A DNA stretch of 64,000 bases, from the NCBI RefSeq assembly GCF_010015445.1, contig NC_053118.1, positions 10,276,407-10,340,406 of the forward strand, read 5' to 3'. Below the pieces are notes generated by a model. That model did not search any database, was not told where the DNA came from, and worked only from the letters and a program-made list of their open reading frames with translations. Positions 1-12,261 of this stretch are shown here, piece after piece. Position numbers and translations under genes: made by a program. The stretch's first letter is position 1. Every line of letters starts with the position of its first letter. The DNA comes from Perca fluviatilis. Taxonomy: Eukaryota > Chordata > Actinopteri > Perciformes > Percidae.

Positions 1-649
1 CCACTCAACACGGTCATTAGTAGATGTTTGAGTGGTCAGTGAACAGGAACTGTGTTAATAGGTTTTAAAATACAGCTTGAATGTGTATTCTGTCAAACAT
101 TGTTGTGGACATTTCCTTTGAGCACTGCTTTCATTTTCCAATTTAAAGGAATCCAGGCCAACTACATTACACTCATTACTTTTTCAGAAGGAGCTATACA
201 TGTAGAAACTTGGTTGTATTAATGACTATCATTGAGAACACAGTAGACAAATGTACACTTTTAACCAAGATGCCTTTTCGATTGCAAATCACCCAAATCA
301 TTGTTACTGAAGTATGAGTATGAGGTTACAGCCGTATGTGTTTGATATTGTTGTGTTTTATCTTCAGCTTCTTCCACCTGCATTTTAAAAATGTAATGTG
401 AGCACTTTATCATCCATTAAATATATATGAAGAAAACACAAGAACAAAGTTTGTGTTCCGGAAGAAGTTAAGGGCAAAGGGTGTTTGTGTCCCGGGAGTA
501 CTACTGAAGGGGACCGGTGTTTAACCCAAACCAACACAAACTCTGCAACCCCGCTTGAAAGCCCTGTGTTTTAGGACTTACCCATCCACCCCAACCTTCT
601 CCCTACGCAGATCTTTGTGCTCTTATAGAGTGGTAGTCATTGGGGTGCT
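1..649. other. No gene recognised
   Basis: AT-rich single-copy-looking sequence with no convincing ORF. A short stretch around 556-574 resembles sequence at 14498-14517 (gaaagcnctgtgtttta), hinting at a dispersed repeat, but too little is shared to define one. Confidence 0.5.
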
Positions 650-980
650 AGTCACCAGACCTTCTTCTACAGCGCTGCGGAGGAGGGTCTGGCTAGTCCA
701 CACAGCATTCTGGGATGGGAGAAAAACGTGCTTGCCTTGGCTTAGCGCCTGACGGAGCCACGGTGCCCCTGCCTCGGGAAGGAACTTGTTTTGGTGAAAC
801 GTGTATGTTCAAAAGTTGTTTTAGTCGTGCGACAGAAAACTCAGATTGGACAGATAGTCTAGCTAGCTGTCTGGATTTACCCTGCAGAGATCTGAGGAGC
901 AGTTAACCATAGTCCTCAGAAATCCACCGGAGTTTAGAACGCCAACACAAAGAAAGAGGAAGGTGAGGGACATCCAGCTT
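650..980 (+). repeat. Family A mobile repeat, copy 1, internally deleted
   Basis: Shares an ordered set of blocks with six other places in the window: the dyad 'cagcgctgcggaggagggt', 'gggagaaaaacgtgc', 'gaaggaacttgttttggt', 'tctagctagctgtctgg', 'ctgcagagatctgaggagc', 'aacacaaagaaag'. The block around 'ctttaaaccaatcacaat', present in other copies, is missing, so this copy carries an internal deletion. It encodes nothing long, which suggests a non-autonomous DNA element; the superfamily is not established. Confidence 0.8.
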
Positions 981-1443
981 GAAATTAGGGCCGCACTTGA
1001 ACAATCCCTTAAATAAAACTTTGTCGATATAGGCTACTGTGGTGCATACAGTAATACATATGTGGAATACATAGGAATTACAGTGCATTACTTTTCGTAG
1101 CTATATGTATGAATAGTTCATGAGAACAGCCTGTCTGGTGACTAAAGAAAATAACAGGTTAATCAGAGGTTTGTGCAAACAGTTTAACCTAAGTCCGACC
1201 CCCGACACAGTGTGGTCAGTAGCTGTGCTATTCTGTGGCAGTAAACATGTCTGTCCTGGCTGAGGTGCAGGTTACACATGGACTCCCACCCCTGGCAGAT
1301 TTATGTGTGCTCTGACAGCAGGGGCTTCCACCTGCACAAACACTGTCCCTGACTGCTGCTCATTGTGCTAACAAGACCTGCAGTAGCTCCCTGGACACAA
1401 CCTCTCCACGACCTGCAAAACTCTGAAACCACAGGGAGCATGT

Positions 1444-1445
<2 letters not shown>

Positions 1446-1512
<67 letters not shown>
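1446..1512. repeat. (CA)n microsatellite
   Basis: An uninterrupted CA run of about 67 bp. The apparent ORFs made of alternating Cys-Val or Thr-His in this place are artefacts of the repeat. Confidence 0.98.
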
Positions 1513-1515
<3 letters not shown>

Positions 1516-1986
1516 TGTACGGGCACAGGTTGAAAAAAAAAGTCCTGAAACCTTTTTTTCTTTTACCATTTTTAGGTTTATAGATCTTCGTGCACCCAAA
1601 AACTAAAGCAGTTCAGTGGAAGGTGAACCCACCTACACTCAGTTCACAGTGCAAATGTTGCATGTTCATAGAAACCACAAAATCCAGAAAAACAGATGTT
1701 TTTTTTTTGGTCGTAAACCATCATAGCCAGAGTCTGCCGGTCCACTCTCTAGCTGAAGGGAAATGTCAAGATGTTTCTGCTGGCTTTAGTTTGCATCCAC
1801 TGTCTGAGAACTACAAACGGAGTTACGAAACTGTACCTGGGTAGTTGCTGCGCAGATATTTTATTAGTTAGATAGTTATTCTCTAGTTTCTGTGAATCCT
1901 TGCTGAATGATAATGTTTTATGATGACTTTTTTTTTTATGTCGTAATTATCACTATCTACGAGATCTATGCATGACAATGGTATGG
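1513..1986. other. No gene recognised
   Basis: Mixed sequence with homopolymer T and A runs near 1534, 1691 and 1929. The 84-codon open frame at 1590-1844 has no recognisable family and no splice context. Confidence 0.4.
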
Positions 1987-2731
1987 TTAAAGGGTAACTA
2001 CCGTTTTTTTCAACCTGGACCTTATTTTCCTATGTTTTTGTGTCTAAGTGAATGATGGGAACAGCAATCTTTGACATTGGTCCAGCATTAAGCAAGATCG
2101 CTGCAGTCGGCAGCGGTGAAACAAGCTACAGTGTAAGTTAACAGGGTAATTGTCCAGCTTGTATTTACCTTCACAAAAGTGCTCGTTTCGCCACTGACAG
2201 GCTCAGATTAATATTCTAAGTGTCTGACAACATTCTGGAAAGGATCCCTTCAGAGACAGACCTTTAAAACCTCTTTGAGACCTTTCTGTTTAACCAGAAA
2301 CAGCTCTGAAGTGTCTAGCGCTAAACCCACCAGACTCAATTTAAAAAATCTATACTTTTAGCGTGTATAGAGCCAACATATTTTCACATGTAAATCGGTA
2401 AACTATGTGTTTATTTTAACCAAAACTAGAGTTGTGATGGTTGGAAAAGTGGAAAAAACGACCCAAAACGGCTTTTCATAGTTTTATTTTGTTTCTTTTG
2501 ACATTGAATGAAGTGTATTTTACAATGCTAAAATTACTGCACTTTTGTGAAGGTGAATACAAGCTGGACAACTGCCCTATTAACTTACATTGAAACTTGT
2601 TTCGCGGACTGCTGACTGCAGCGATCTTGCTTCATACTGGACCAATGTCAAAGATTGTTGTTCCCATCAGTCACTTAGACACAAAAACATGGGAAAATAG
2701 GGTCCAGGATAGATAGGTCAACTAAGGTTAA
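1987..2731. mobile_element. Family B TTAA-flanked inverted-repeat element, copy 1
   Basis: Bounded by TTAA at 1987-1990 and at 2728-2731. Long imperfect terminal inverted repeats: the left end reads through 'ttttcctatgtttttgtgtc' and a block ending 'gatgggaaca'; the right end gives the reverse complement ('tgttcccatc', 'gacacaaaaacatggg'). No transposase is visible, so this is non-autonomous. TTAA duplications are typical of the piggyBac and Kolobok superfamilies; which one applies cannot be told here. Further copies: 21690-22242 and 57563-57726. Confidence 0.8.
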
Positions 2732-3062
2732 GGTATGGTTATGATTAGGAAACTAAAACATTTGGTTATGGTTAGGAAAGTAATAGTTTCTACAACTATT
2801 ACTTCTAGTCATAGTTCCATTATCTGTATTGTTACTATAATTGCCACTGTTCATTATACCAACTGCTATAATTATTATGAATCATATTTCTCTAGATCTG
2901 TATATCTGTATCCCAACCATGGCAGATTAATTGTTATTTTTTGATTGTTGTGCAGAAATGTTTTGGTAACATAAGTTACATGGCCAGTCATAAGTACAAA
3001 TACAGCATGTCAAAAAGGCAGTGTTTCAGTGTCTGTTGTGTTTCTTTTCTTTATTTGTGTTT

Positions 3063-3350
3063 TCATAAATTGCAGTGTGTTGAGCTCTTTCGGCCACTGT
3101 ATGATTAACTCAAAATCTAATTATATTGGGGGTGTCTGATGGCCGAGTGGTTGGGACACATGCCATGTGGCTGCAACGTCCTGGGTTCAGTTCTGACTGG
3201 AGGGCCTTTGCTGCATCTCATGTCCCTGTCTCTCACTGCATTTACCAACAGTTATAATTATTATGAGTCATATTTCTTTACTTATTGTAGTTAAGTATAA
3301 TTTGTGCATCTCTCTTCTTCTCTTTCGCTCTCTCCACAAATAGTCGAATA
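3063..3350 (+). repeat. LINE 3'UTR-like repeat with tRNA-like SINE head, copy 1
   Basis: Nearly the same sequence recurs at 3940-4215, both in the flank ('ggccactgtatgattaa') and in the tRNA-like part starting near 3132 ('tggccgagtggttggg', an A-box-like motif; 'gggttcagttctgac', a B-box-like motif at 3182-3196). It runs into 'tctcttcttctctttcgctc', shared with the second copy. Because both flank and SINE are duplicated together, the SINE was probably already part of a larger mobile unit. Confidence 0.65.
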
Positions 3351-3630
3351 CAAATATAACAAATAATGCAAATGGAAACAGTTCATTAGTTTATGACTCA
3401 TTGGTTATCTAAACTGCCTACTGGACTTCCTCCTCAACAATATATGAACTGCACAACCCTGACTGTGTTTTCCAGAACACACCACTAACAGAGCCAGAGC
3501 CTTCAGCTATCAGCCTCCTCTCCTGTGGAACCAGCTCCCAGTTTAGGTTTGGGAGGCAGACACCGTCTCCACATTTTAGAGTAAGCTTAAAACTGCTGGG
3601 GGACTTCCTATGGCACACTGAGCTCCACTC

Positions 3631-3638
3631 TCCTCCTC

Positions 3639-3688
<50 letters not shown>

Positions 3689-3690
3689 TC
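3631..3690. repeat. (TC)n microsatellite
   Basis: Near-pure TC repeat inside the LINE 3'UTR. Confidence 0.95.
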
Positions 3691-3862
3691 CATCTGTGTG
3701 CATTCATGTCCCATTAATGCATGTTACTAATTCAGCTTCGTCCCCAGAGTCCTTGTGCTTTCTCGCCTCGCAAAATTTCTTGGATTGTGGTGGCACTATG
3801 GTTGGCACCTGGATAGTGGCTGCGGCTGCTGCTGTGGTCCTGCTCAACACCCACTACTGCTA

Positions 3863-3888
3863 CTATTATTATTATTATTATTATTATA
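3863..3888. repeat. (ATT)n microsatellite
   Basis: About nine ATT units inside the same LINE 3'UTR. Confidence 0.95.
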
Positions 3889-4378
3889 GTTCTATTATCT
3901 GTATTGGTACTATAAGTGCTACTGTTAATCATGCCATTGCAGTTGTTGAGCTCTTTTGGCCACTGTATGATTAAATCTAAATCTAATTATATGGGGGGGT
4001 GTCTGATGGCTGAGTGGTTGGGACACATGCCATGTGGCTGCAACGTCCTGGGTTCAGTTCTGACTGGAGGGCCTTTGCTGCATCTCATGTCCCTGTCTCT
4101 CACTGCATTTACCCACATTTACAATTATTGTCAAACTCAAATATTGTCATATTTCTTTGTAGTTAGGTATAATTTGTGCTTCTCTCTTCTTCTCTTTCGC
4201 TCTCTCCCCAAATAGTCGAGGCAGACAGCCGCCCACCAAGAGCCAGGGTCTGTCCGAGGTTTCTGCCTATTAAAAGGAAGTTTTTTGTTTTGTTGGGTCT
4301 CTGTAAATTATAGAGTGTGGTCTAGACCTACTCTGTCAATAAAGTGTCCTAAGATAACTTATGTTATGATTTAATTGA

Positions 4379-4900
<522 letters not shown>

Positions 4901-5122
4901 AGTGTACACTTATACACCTGTTGCATTTTAAAATACCAAACATATCCACATATGCATACATGAATATGTGGTAACACTGGACAAGCTTGACAAGCATGCA
5001 GTTAGTGTGCGAAAGAAATATTTAAACCACAATCACTTTCAGAGTAAATAAAGAAATGGAGGAAAATCACATTGACATACTCCCATTAGTCTTTGCCCTC
5101 TCTGCTAGCCTGGCTACACAGC

Positions 5123-5123
<1 letters not shown>

Positions 5124-5221
<98 letters not shown>

Positions 5222-5224
5222 TGT
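5124..5224. repeat. (TG)n microsatellite
   Basis: Almost pure TG repeat of about 100 bp, reverse complementary to the tract at 4796-4900. Confidence 0.98.
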
Positions 5225-6523
5225 TGTGGAGACTGGCATTGAAATGGCAGGCCCTGCTTGCTACTGCACCTTCCTTTTTTGGGTGACGAACTTGACAAAT
5301 TCTTGACTGTGGATAGAGACATCACTCTGTCATTGACACCACACTTCTCTGCCGTTCTCAAAATGTCCGAACGGGCCGCCATGGCGTCGTCTGCCCCTCA
5401 ACAATCAACAACAGTTCTCACACTCATAACTGCCTATCCTCAGCTCTTTGACATGGCTACTGCCACTGTCAATGTCTTGCCACTCAGAGAGTCGGGTGCT
5501 AATGTCTTACTGCAGAATTGCTCCTTGCCTACTTTCGCAAATCCACATGTGGCTTTTTTATAATGGAGACTCTGATCCACAGGCCATGACCAGTGCTGTA
5601 AAATGGTAACAGTTAAGATACTTTGCTGGAAGATTTGTCAAGTTAAAGTTTTTTGACCTGGTCACCTTACAGAAGAGGATTAGGGCCATGTGAAAAATTG
5701 TATTTGAGTTCTGAGTTTAAAGTCAGAATTCTGACTTTATTCTCAGAATTCTGTTGGGGGAATTGTATTTGCAATGAAAATGAAATAAAAACATTGTTTT
5801 AAAAAGAGCATATGCAGTCAAGAAGTGAAACAATTTTAAGGCCAATCTCCAAATATTACTTACACTCTTTGCTATTTGTTCTCTCAGACTCAGACACATC
5901 AGTCTAATTTAGGCTCTGGTTCAACTGCATCGATCACGCCCCTCTGCCGGTTGCACACATTATTCCTTTCACCATTTCTCGACCTCAGCCTGCTTTAGTT
6001 TTCTCAAATGAAACTGAAGCTCGGCTATGCGCTTCAGTTTCTGATTGATTAGCATTCTGGTGAAGCAAAAACCTGTCTAGTTTTCATATTTGTCCTGTTG
6101 GTGCAGGAAGTGTAAGCTGATATTTCACCTTAGAGCCTGGTTATTTCTCCCTGGCCTTAGGTTACCAGAGGGCAGGAGATGCCGTAGGGTGAGGGGATTG
6201 ACACATGTGGTGTGTGGATGGTCAGGTGGAGAAAGGAGGCACTAATTTAGTGCGCTGAGTGTCTATTCTAGGCCTTTTGGGATTGCATGTCCCTACACTG
6301 TCAGACTCTCCGCCATCTTAACACGACTTGTTCTGGATAAATTCATAAGAGGCCTGGTCATGATGTCTGGTTTTCTTCCACTGTGATCACTGTGACATTG
6401 GAATGGCATGGCATGCTTTCATTTTGGTTTTACAACAAACATCATTGCATGAAGATGACTTAGGCTAAGAATGCAAACATTTGTCGCTTGATTTTTCTGA
6501 TGACATTGACTTTCATCTTGCAT
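5225..6523. other. No gene recognised; one unassigned 101-codon frame
   Basis: An open frame at 5258-5563 (+) includes an internal methionine at about 5362 followed by a Ser/Ala/Gln-rich stretch (SERAAMASSAPQQS). I do not recognise it and see no splice sites or poly(A) context that would make it a gene. The rest of the interval shows no repeat that I can place. Confidence 0.35.
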
Positions 6524-6695
6524 TAGTCTATATCGACGACGTTCCACTTTCTCTGTTCAGGTGAAATTCCACCGGATGTCCCTCTTTTTAAGCCAGATGT
6601 TCCTCACCTTCCGTTAAGTGCTCCTCAGATCTCTGCAGGGTAAATCCAGACAGCCAGCCTTTTAAGTTTTCACCAGAAACTTGGCAATATCAATG
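6524..6695 (-). repeat. Family A mobile repeat fragment, copy 2
   Basis: Starts with the family A terminus 'tagtctatatcgacgacgtt' and continues through 'cctcagatctctgcagggta' and 'aatccagacagccagc' in antisense order, then breaks off. A truncated antisense copy. Confidence 0.75.
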
Positions 6696-7379
6696 TCGTC
6701 CGATAGTGTGCCTACTGCATCTTCGATCGGACCACGTACTGTTCTGCATGTTGCCGGTTAACCAAGCTGTGTTGTTTCAGGCCCAATATGGCTGCACAGA
6801 TGTGATGTTTAAAGCCTGGAGATATTAAAATCATAGGCCTCATTAAGCTCAGTTATTTATGTGCATCCAAACCCCCATACAGGAACCCGGCCAGTCATAT
6901 CAAATGTCCCCGGCGGTGCGGTGGTCGTGAATTGTCGTCTAAATAACAGCAGCTGTGAGAGCCTGTCGAGTCGGGCTGATTGATGTCTTGGCTAAGGATG
7001 CTCCTGGATCACAATAAAACTGTCACAGACATTTTATCATCTGCATTCCCCGCTTAGGACATTTCCACACATCTTAAATTTCCATGAGATGAGCAGCAAG
7101 ACGGACACATTCTCATCTTGCCAACTTGCATACTGTACATCCTCTCACACATGCTTCACTCCTCCCTGGACATTCATTATCTCTATTAATGTCAAGAACT
7201 CTAATCTTAAATGAAATACTGTCCAACGTGTTATGACACTTTTTGCCAATGGCAATAGGCCGAAGGCAAAAAGTGACCAAAGGCGGCAATGGCACCGCTG
7301 TGCTCTGAAACCCATTGTTTCGAGCAAAGCAGCAAACCGCGTTTGGTTTGAAAGGCCTAGTAGCGGAGGGGCCTTACCC
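6696..7379. other. No gene recognised; possibly conserved non-coding
   Basis: No repeat that I can place. The stretch 6880-7040, with moderate GC and no low-complexity content, has the look of conserved non-coding DNA, which alignment would have to show. Confidence 0.3.
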
Positions 7380-7867
7380 CAGCAAGATCAATCTGTCTGC
7401 ATCACACGACAATGTCTTGACAAACTGGACAGACTACTTTGAAGTTGCCGTCCAAAATACCCTTCTTCAGCTAAAACTCGTTCTGAATGCAGATGAGAGC
7501 AAACTCATGCTGTTTACTGGCTCCAGAAATACACCACAAAATGTCCCCCCCTGTACCCCTTTCACGGTAGTGAAATACAGGTGGTTACAAATACCTGGGC
7601 ATTGTAATTAATGATTCCCTCACCGTTAAGCCTCATGTGCTTTACCTGGTAAAAAAGCTGAGGATAAATGCTTTTAAATCCAAAATGAAAAAAATGTGTC
7701 AGTGTTTTCAATCGTTTTTCCTGGTTACAAAAATGGCTATTTTAAATTGAAAATTGCTTTGCTTTATTTTAGTTCTATTAACTTTGTCTTCTTGTGTTTC
7801 TTGTCTGTAACTATGTGTTTTTTATATGTTGTTGCCTACTTGGCCAGGTCACCCTTGAAATAAAGGT

Positions 7868-7911
<44 letters not shown>
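7380..7911 (+). mobile_element. LINE 3' end, rearranged, with (AAT)n tail
   Basis: The translated plus strand, with frame shifts, gives the reverse-transcriptase thumb-like pattern 'LNADESKLMLFTGSR', then a 'YLGIVINDSLTVKPH' block and 'VKKLR', as in teleost LINE ORF2 proteins. The 3' end reads 'tacttggccaggtcaccctt', then 'gaaataaaggttataataat' and an (AAT)n tail. Most of the coding part is deleted. Confidence 0.75.
7867..7911. repeat. (AAT)n microsatellite, LINE tail
   Basis: About 14 units of AAT, directly after the LINE 3' end; probably grown from the element's own tail. Confidence 0.95.
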
Positions 7912-7915
<4 letters not shown>

Positions 7916-8141
7916 GTCCGGATTTTCATGGTCCATATGGAACGATTCTCATAGGATAATTTTTTTGTTGTTTCAAGGGGCAGTATCTGGCAACACTTCT
8001 TGTAGTACTTATCCTACATTTCCCATGAACACCACTCCGGACTTGTTGTACATCCGTTGCCTACGCGCCTAGCGTGTGCGGTATCGATTACGAGCTACGC
8101 TGAAACGGAGAAGACGAACGCAACAGCAAGAAACAAACCAG

Positions 8142-8983
8142 AGGCCTGTACTGCGAAGCAAGATCAACATGCCCTGGATTTATTTCAGTTACCCGTTCAC
8201 ATAAAAGAAGTGGTGTTTGCACAGCATGACCAATCGCAAACATCTACCAGAGCCACATATTTTACATAAGCAGAGCAAACCATAATTCTACGTAAATATG
8301 AAGAACACAGACACGGTTTCACAGGCAAAACGCAATACAGTCGCTGCTTCCTAAAAAAGGAAGGAAAGCTGGCAAAAAAATAGCTGACACTGTAAATGCG
8401 TAAATCACAATGTTTATCAATATCACAGGGACAAGATATGACCATAATTACACTTGTGCTTTCCATAAACTGGCATTGCTTCAGCCTATTGTTTCAGTTG
8501 CAACCCTGGCAGTGGTAAGCGATCGTGAGAGCAAATAAATAACATAAAACCGATGTGCGCATTGGCAACACACGGCTCAAGAAGCCAACAAATAGCCGAT
8601 ACGTAATTCCCTCCGCTGAAAATCTATATCTTTCATAAAGATACCCATCAGGGAATGTTAACGGGGTTGTCGGTCTCTAAATGTTTCAACTTTTATGAGC
8701 GCACCTCTCTCTCTCTCTCTCCACGCACCGATCTCCACCTGATCTTCTAAGAACGGTGACGCCGTTATCAACCGAGTATTGATTGGTCAGTAGGCGGTGC
8801 TTTTACACCGGCTGATCTCTGATCTCCAACATAACCTGCTCCCGACCAGGTTAGGTGTTCAGCATAAGTCACCACGCCGATTTAACTTGGTAACAAGTAA
8901 TCCACCGCTGTGATACACAAAACCCTGGGTTGAACCTGAAGTTACCTCGTTAACGCCAAATCTTGCTCCGTAGTACAGGCCTC
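8142..8983. mobile_element. Harbinger-like inverted-repeat element, non-autonomous
   Basis: The left end 'aggcctgtactgcgaagcaa' and the right end, read in reverse complement as 'aggcctgtactacggagcaa', form terminal inverted repeats of about 24 bp with two mismatches. The interior near 8815-8960 contains 'ctgctcccgaccaggttagg' and 'aaaccctgggttgaacctga', which I associate with a widespread teleost Harbinger-type repeat. No transposase frame is seen. Confidence 0.6.
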
Positions 8984-10394
8984 GGGGGAGCTGAAGTTAA
9001 AGTAAAGTTAGTTAGAAAAAAAACTAAAACAAACATGTGGCGAGTGGAAAATCTGATTGGCTGGTAACTTAAAAAAATCTGGTGATCAAAAAACTTAATT
9101 TAAAGCCCTGGATGTAATGATCATTGCTAGCTCTAGACTTGTGTTCTTCTCTTCTGCTTTTAGACTGTCATCTCTTTTTTTATTGCTGTCTGAATCTGTT
9201 TCCACACAGGGAAATCACCTCTTGTAACATGATACATTGAACACGGACAGTCTGAGGGTGATCTAACCCATGGACAGGGCTGCTGTGTAAATACCCTTAC
9301 GTGGATGTTTTCCCCCAGTCTGCAGGCCAGCACGGAGTGGATGTTGCCACTGATACGACCGCTCCGTACAGTCTGCAGCCATCCTGGGTGGGCGAGGCCA
9401 GCCATGCCTTAACGCGGTAATCTCCACGACAGGCTCAGCCCTTTGTTCCTCTTCAAAGGATCTTTGAAAGGAAAAATATCCACCTCAGGTTTTACAACCA
9501 GAGTTAACCCCTCAGACAGAGCAGATAAATCCCCTCACCAGAGACCAGTATCCAGAGTCCATTGAAGACGCTCAATGGTCGGATGACAGTTTCACTTTTT
9601 TTTCCTTCTGCTTTGTGCCTTTGATGTCTTACTGTAGCTACAGCATAACTGACAGTTATGAGGCTCTATTTGTCCCATTCTAGCTTACAGAACTGCATTG
9701 TTACTCAGAGGGACATTATCAGACTCGATCTGCTGACTGGCTTTTACTTCATGTTCCACGGGCTCGGTCTGAATTTGGAAAAACTGCTTTTATTTTTTTA
9801 ATTTTAGAATTAGATTTTCATTTAGATTGATAGAAAGATGGATAGTAGTAAATTCAGTAAATTCATTTATATGTCCAAGTTTTTCAAGTATAGTCTTATA
9901 AAGATCCAGGTACCTTCACCTCCATGGTAAAATTCATAGAAGGCTAATGCGGCCCGTTCCATTGACAACAAATCCATAAAGTCCTTTTAACAATTGTCGG
10001 TGCTAAAGCAAATTGGGTTTATGAATTTTCCAATCCATCATAATCATTCTCTTAACCGACAAAAAGACCAAAGCGATGATGCACTGAATAAGTGTTGACT
10101 GTATATTTTCTACCCTACTGCCTATGGCAGATTAGTGGGCAGACTACATTATAGACATTCGTGAGATAACCTAGAGAAAAACTGCTTTTTAATTTAGTGC
10201 ACCTGACTCCTGGAACAAATTATAGCACTTTAATCAAGTCACTTCTGCCTTTTGGACAATTTAGAAATCCGGATTTTTAAACCTCCAAACTTCTACCTGT
10301 AATTGCTTTACATAGTTGTACTTTTTGTTGCATCCTAAATTTCCGAACTTTTTATCAAATTACTTTTCCAATTCAGAAAGTTTTAGTGTCTTTC
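8984..10394. other. No gene recognised
   Basis: Mostly AT-rich. 9150-9480 is richer in GC and holds an 81-codon minus-strand frame (9160-9405) with no recognisable family; it could be conserved non-coding DNA. Confidence 0.35.
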
Positions 10395-10439
10395 TATTTT
10401 TCCTATGATGCTGTCGCTTCTTTTCTGTGATGTTGTTTT

Positions 10440-10535
10440 GTTTTTAGTAATTAACTCGATGTCATTGTAAATGAGGGCTGTCCCTCAATGATTTCCCAAG
10501 AATAAATAAAGGTTGAATGAATGAACGAATGTATG
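10440..10535 (+). mobile_element. LINE 3' tail fragment
   Basis: 'gtcattgtaaatgagggctg', 'tccctcaatgatttccc' and 'aataaataaaggttgaatga' followed by GAAT repeats are the typical tail of a teleost LINE family. The coding portion before it is not recognisable. Confidence 0.55.
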
Positions 10536-10562
10536 CATGATTATATGCAAATACTACACACA

Positions 10563-11478
10563 AGGGCGGACAGGGGGGACACGGGGGACATGTTCCCCTC
10601 ACTTTCACAGCGCACTCAACAGAAAAATGTGATAAAACAAAGTGCTGGTTTTCAAGTGCTTGACAAATAAAAAAAATAAGTAGGATCTAAATCACGGGTG
10701 TCAAAATCAATCTATGAGCCACAATGGAAAATGAGAATCACATCAAGGGCCAGATATGTAAAGTTTATTGCTTTTATTTCATGAAAAAAATAAAATATTG
10801 TTGACTGTATTATTGCCTATATTATTGTCTCATAAAGTCTTCTTACTTAGAGTTTACAGTTTACAGTTTGGTCGACAAAAATGTTGAAAGAAATGCCAAA
10901 AACATCGGAAAAACGTCGTAAAAATCAAATATATCGGAAAAAGCTTCAAACACACTGAAGAAAGCTCCAACAACTTTGTAAAAAGTGACTAAAACTGGGC
11001 GGGCCAAAATATATTGTAAACCGGATTTGGACCATGAGCCTTGAGTTTTGAGCTACATCAAACAAATACTGCATAACATAAACCAAAGTGTGTGCTGTTT
11101 CTTGGTTCTTATTGATTATCAGCTGGCCCTCAGATAGTCAACAATCATAACATCAAATTATGGATATATATGAGTAATATATTCAAATGAGAAAAATGTC
11201 TTATCTTTTTTCATATGAGGAACTTACTACACATACTTGTTTCATTGGCATGGTCCGCCTTTGGTGGCCATTTAAAATGTTAGCAGGTCTTCCATTGGTG
11301 CGGCAGTAAACGGTCGAACGTTATTTAATTGAAAATGTCGGTGTTTCCATCAATCATAAATTAAATGAAGCTATTGGAATCCGCAATTTGGAGAGACAAA
11401 TGGGAGAGGATCTTTCAATAAATATCATCCTCTTGAACAAACTGTCCCCCTCACTTCTGAAATTATGGCTACGCCCCT
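10563..11478. mobile_element. Inverted-repeat element with a nested hAT-like element
   Basis: Left end 'aagggcggacaggggggaca' plus 'ccctcactttcac'; right end in reverse complement gives 'aggggcgtagccataatttc' then 'agaagtgaggggga'. The arms match imperfectly. The interior holds the separate hAT-like piece at 10693-11052. A related family with ends 'aagggcgtaactttggg' lies at 47446-47672. Confidence 0.5.
10693..11052. mobile_element. hAT-like element (gggtgtcaaa type), degenerate
   Basis: Begins 'cacgggtgtcaaaatcaa', includes 'aagggccagatatgtaaag' and 'gggcgggcc', and ends in 'ggatttggaccatgagcc' and 'ttgagttttga', the usual layout of CAGGGGTGTCAAA hAT non-autonomous repeats. A better copy with a target duplication is at 51313-51674. 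Confidence 0.55.
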
Positions 11479-11820
11479 CCACACACAAACACATGCATGT
11501 GCTTAAGCGTTAGTTTCACCCTGTGCCCTCATCTCAACACGGCGCATTGGAGGTCAGACAGACCAAGGCCATGACAATACAACTAGACAAACATGGACCT
11601 ATCCTTTTAACCTTTGACCCTTGGCCCAGCCTCCAACCCTGACCACTGACACCAACAGAGAAAGAGGGGTGGAAGGAGGACAGAAGGATGTGGGGATGGG
11701 AATTGATGAGAGCTACTGTGGAGGAAGTTAAAAGACTCTGATTTGAGATTTAAAACAAATAGGTTTGTGTTTATGGTGCAGCTTCATGGTAACAAGATCA
11801 AATGGGGCTAATTGATATGA
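11479..11820. other. No gene recognised
   Basis: Unique-looking sequence, GC near 50 percent around 11520-11700, without an ORF or placeable repeat. Confidence 0.35.
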
Positions 11821-11827
11821 TGACGTA

Positions 11828-12261
11828 CAACCCGTTCTCACTCCCAAATCGTCAAATATGGACGCTTGGTCAGTCTCTCTCAGGATCAGATACCGACCCA
11901 AAAAGCACCCTTCAGCGTCAGCATGGAACGCACCGGTCAGAGCAGCAGCTCCGCAGCGCTGTAAGAGGACATAGCATTAAGAGAGACAACGATAGCAAGT
12001 AGTATGAAAGACCGAAATGCTGCGTAAGGAGGTTGGTTGGGGTGCACAGGACTTTCACCCAGGAGATTATGAGAGATTGTGTCCCGTTTGCATCACTGAA
12101 ACATCTGTAACCCCACCCACCATCTTTTCCTAAACCTAACTGTCCCGTTCTTGTGCCGCATGTCAGTTAAGCAGATGTCCCGATCCAGAGCGTCAATAAT
12201 AAGCGCTATAGGCACCTGACCAAGCGTCCGTATTTGACGCGATGGGAGTGAGAATGCGTTG
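11828..12261. mobile_element. Family C long-TIR element, copy 1 (uninterrupted)
   Basis: Ends are inverted repeats of about 45 bp: left 'caacccgttctcactccca' with 'ggacgcttggtcag'; right 'ctgaccaagcgtcc' with 'gggagtgagaatgcgttg'. It is flanked by TGACGTA (11821-11827) and TGATGTA (12262-12268). It carries 'cctaaacctaactgtcccgt', shared with copies 2 and 3. The interior at 11944-11990 aligns without gaps to copy 3 once copy 3's two inserts are removed. Confidence 0.85.

Larger units (their letters stand above)
3420..4378 (+). mobile_element. 5'-truncated LINE 3' end (L2-like) with long 3'UTR
   Basis: The first 200 bp resemble, with frame breaks, the C-terminal end of a non-LTR retrotransposon ORF2 (a 'pLLWNqLPv.vRqADTvstFKs.LK' pattern around 3518-3600). 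Then come a (TC)n tract, a segment with 'agagtccttgtgctttctcgcc', an (ATT)n tract, the embedded tRNA-like SINE (about 3997-4110), and a tail with 'agagccagggtctgtccgag', 'aattatagagtgtggtctag' and 'tgttatgatttaattgaatt'. The same tail occurs in antisense at 14740-14890 and 61117-61720. Clade assignment as L2-like is from memory of teleost repeats. Confidence 0.7.

Noticed and set aside
1301..1599. Open frames of alternating Cys-Val or Thr-His
   Set aside because: Direct translation of the (CA)n tract; the same holds at 4768-4997, 5056-5382 and 30465-30848.
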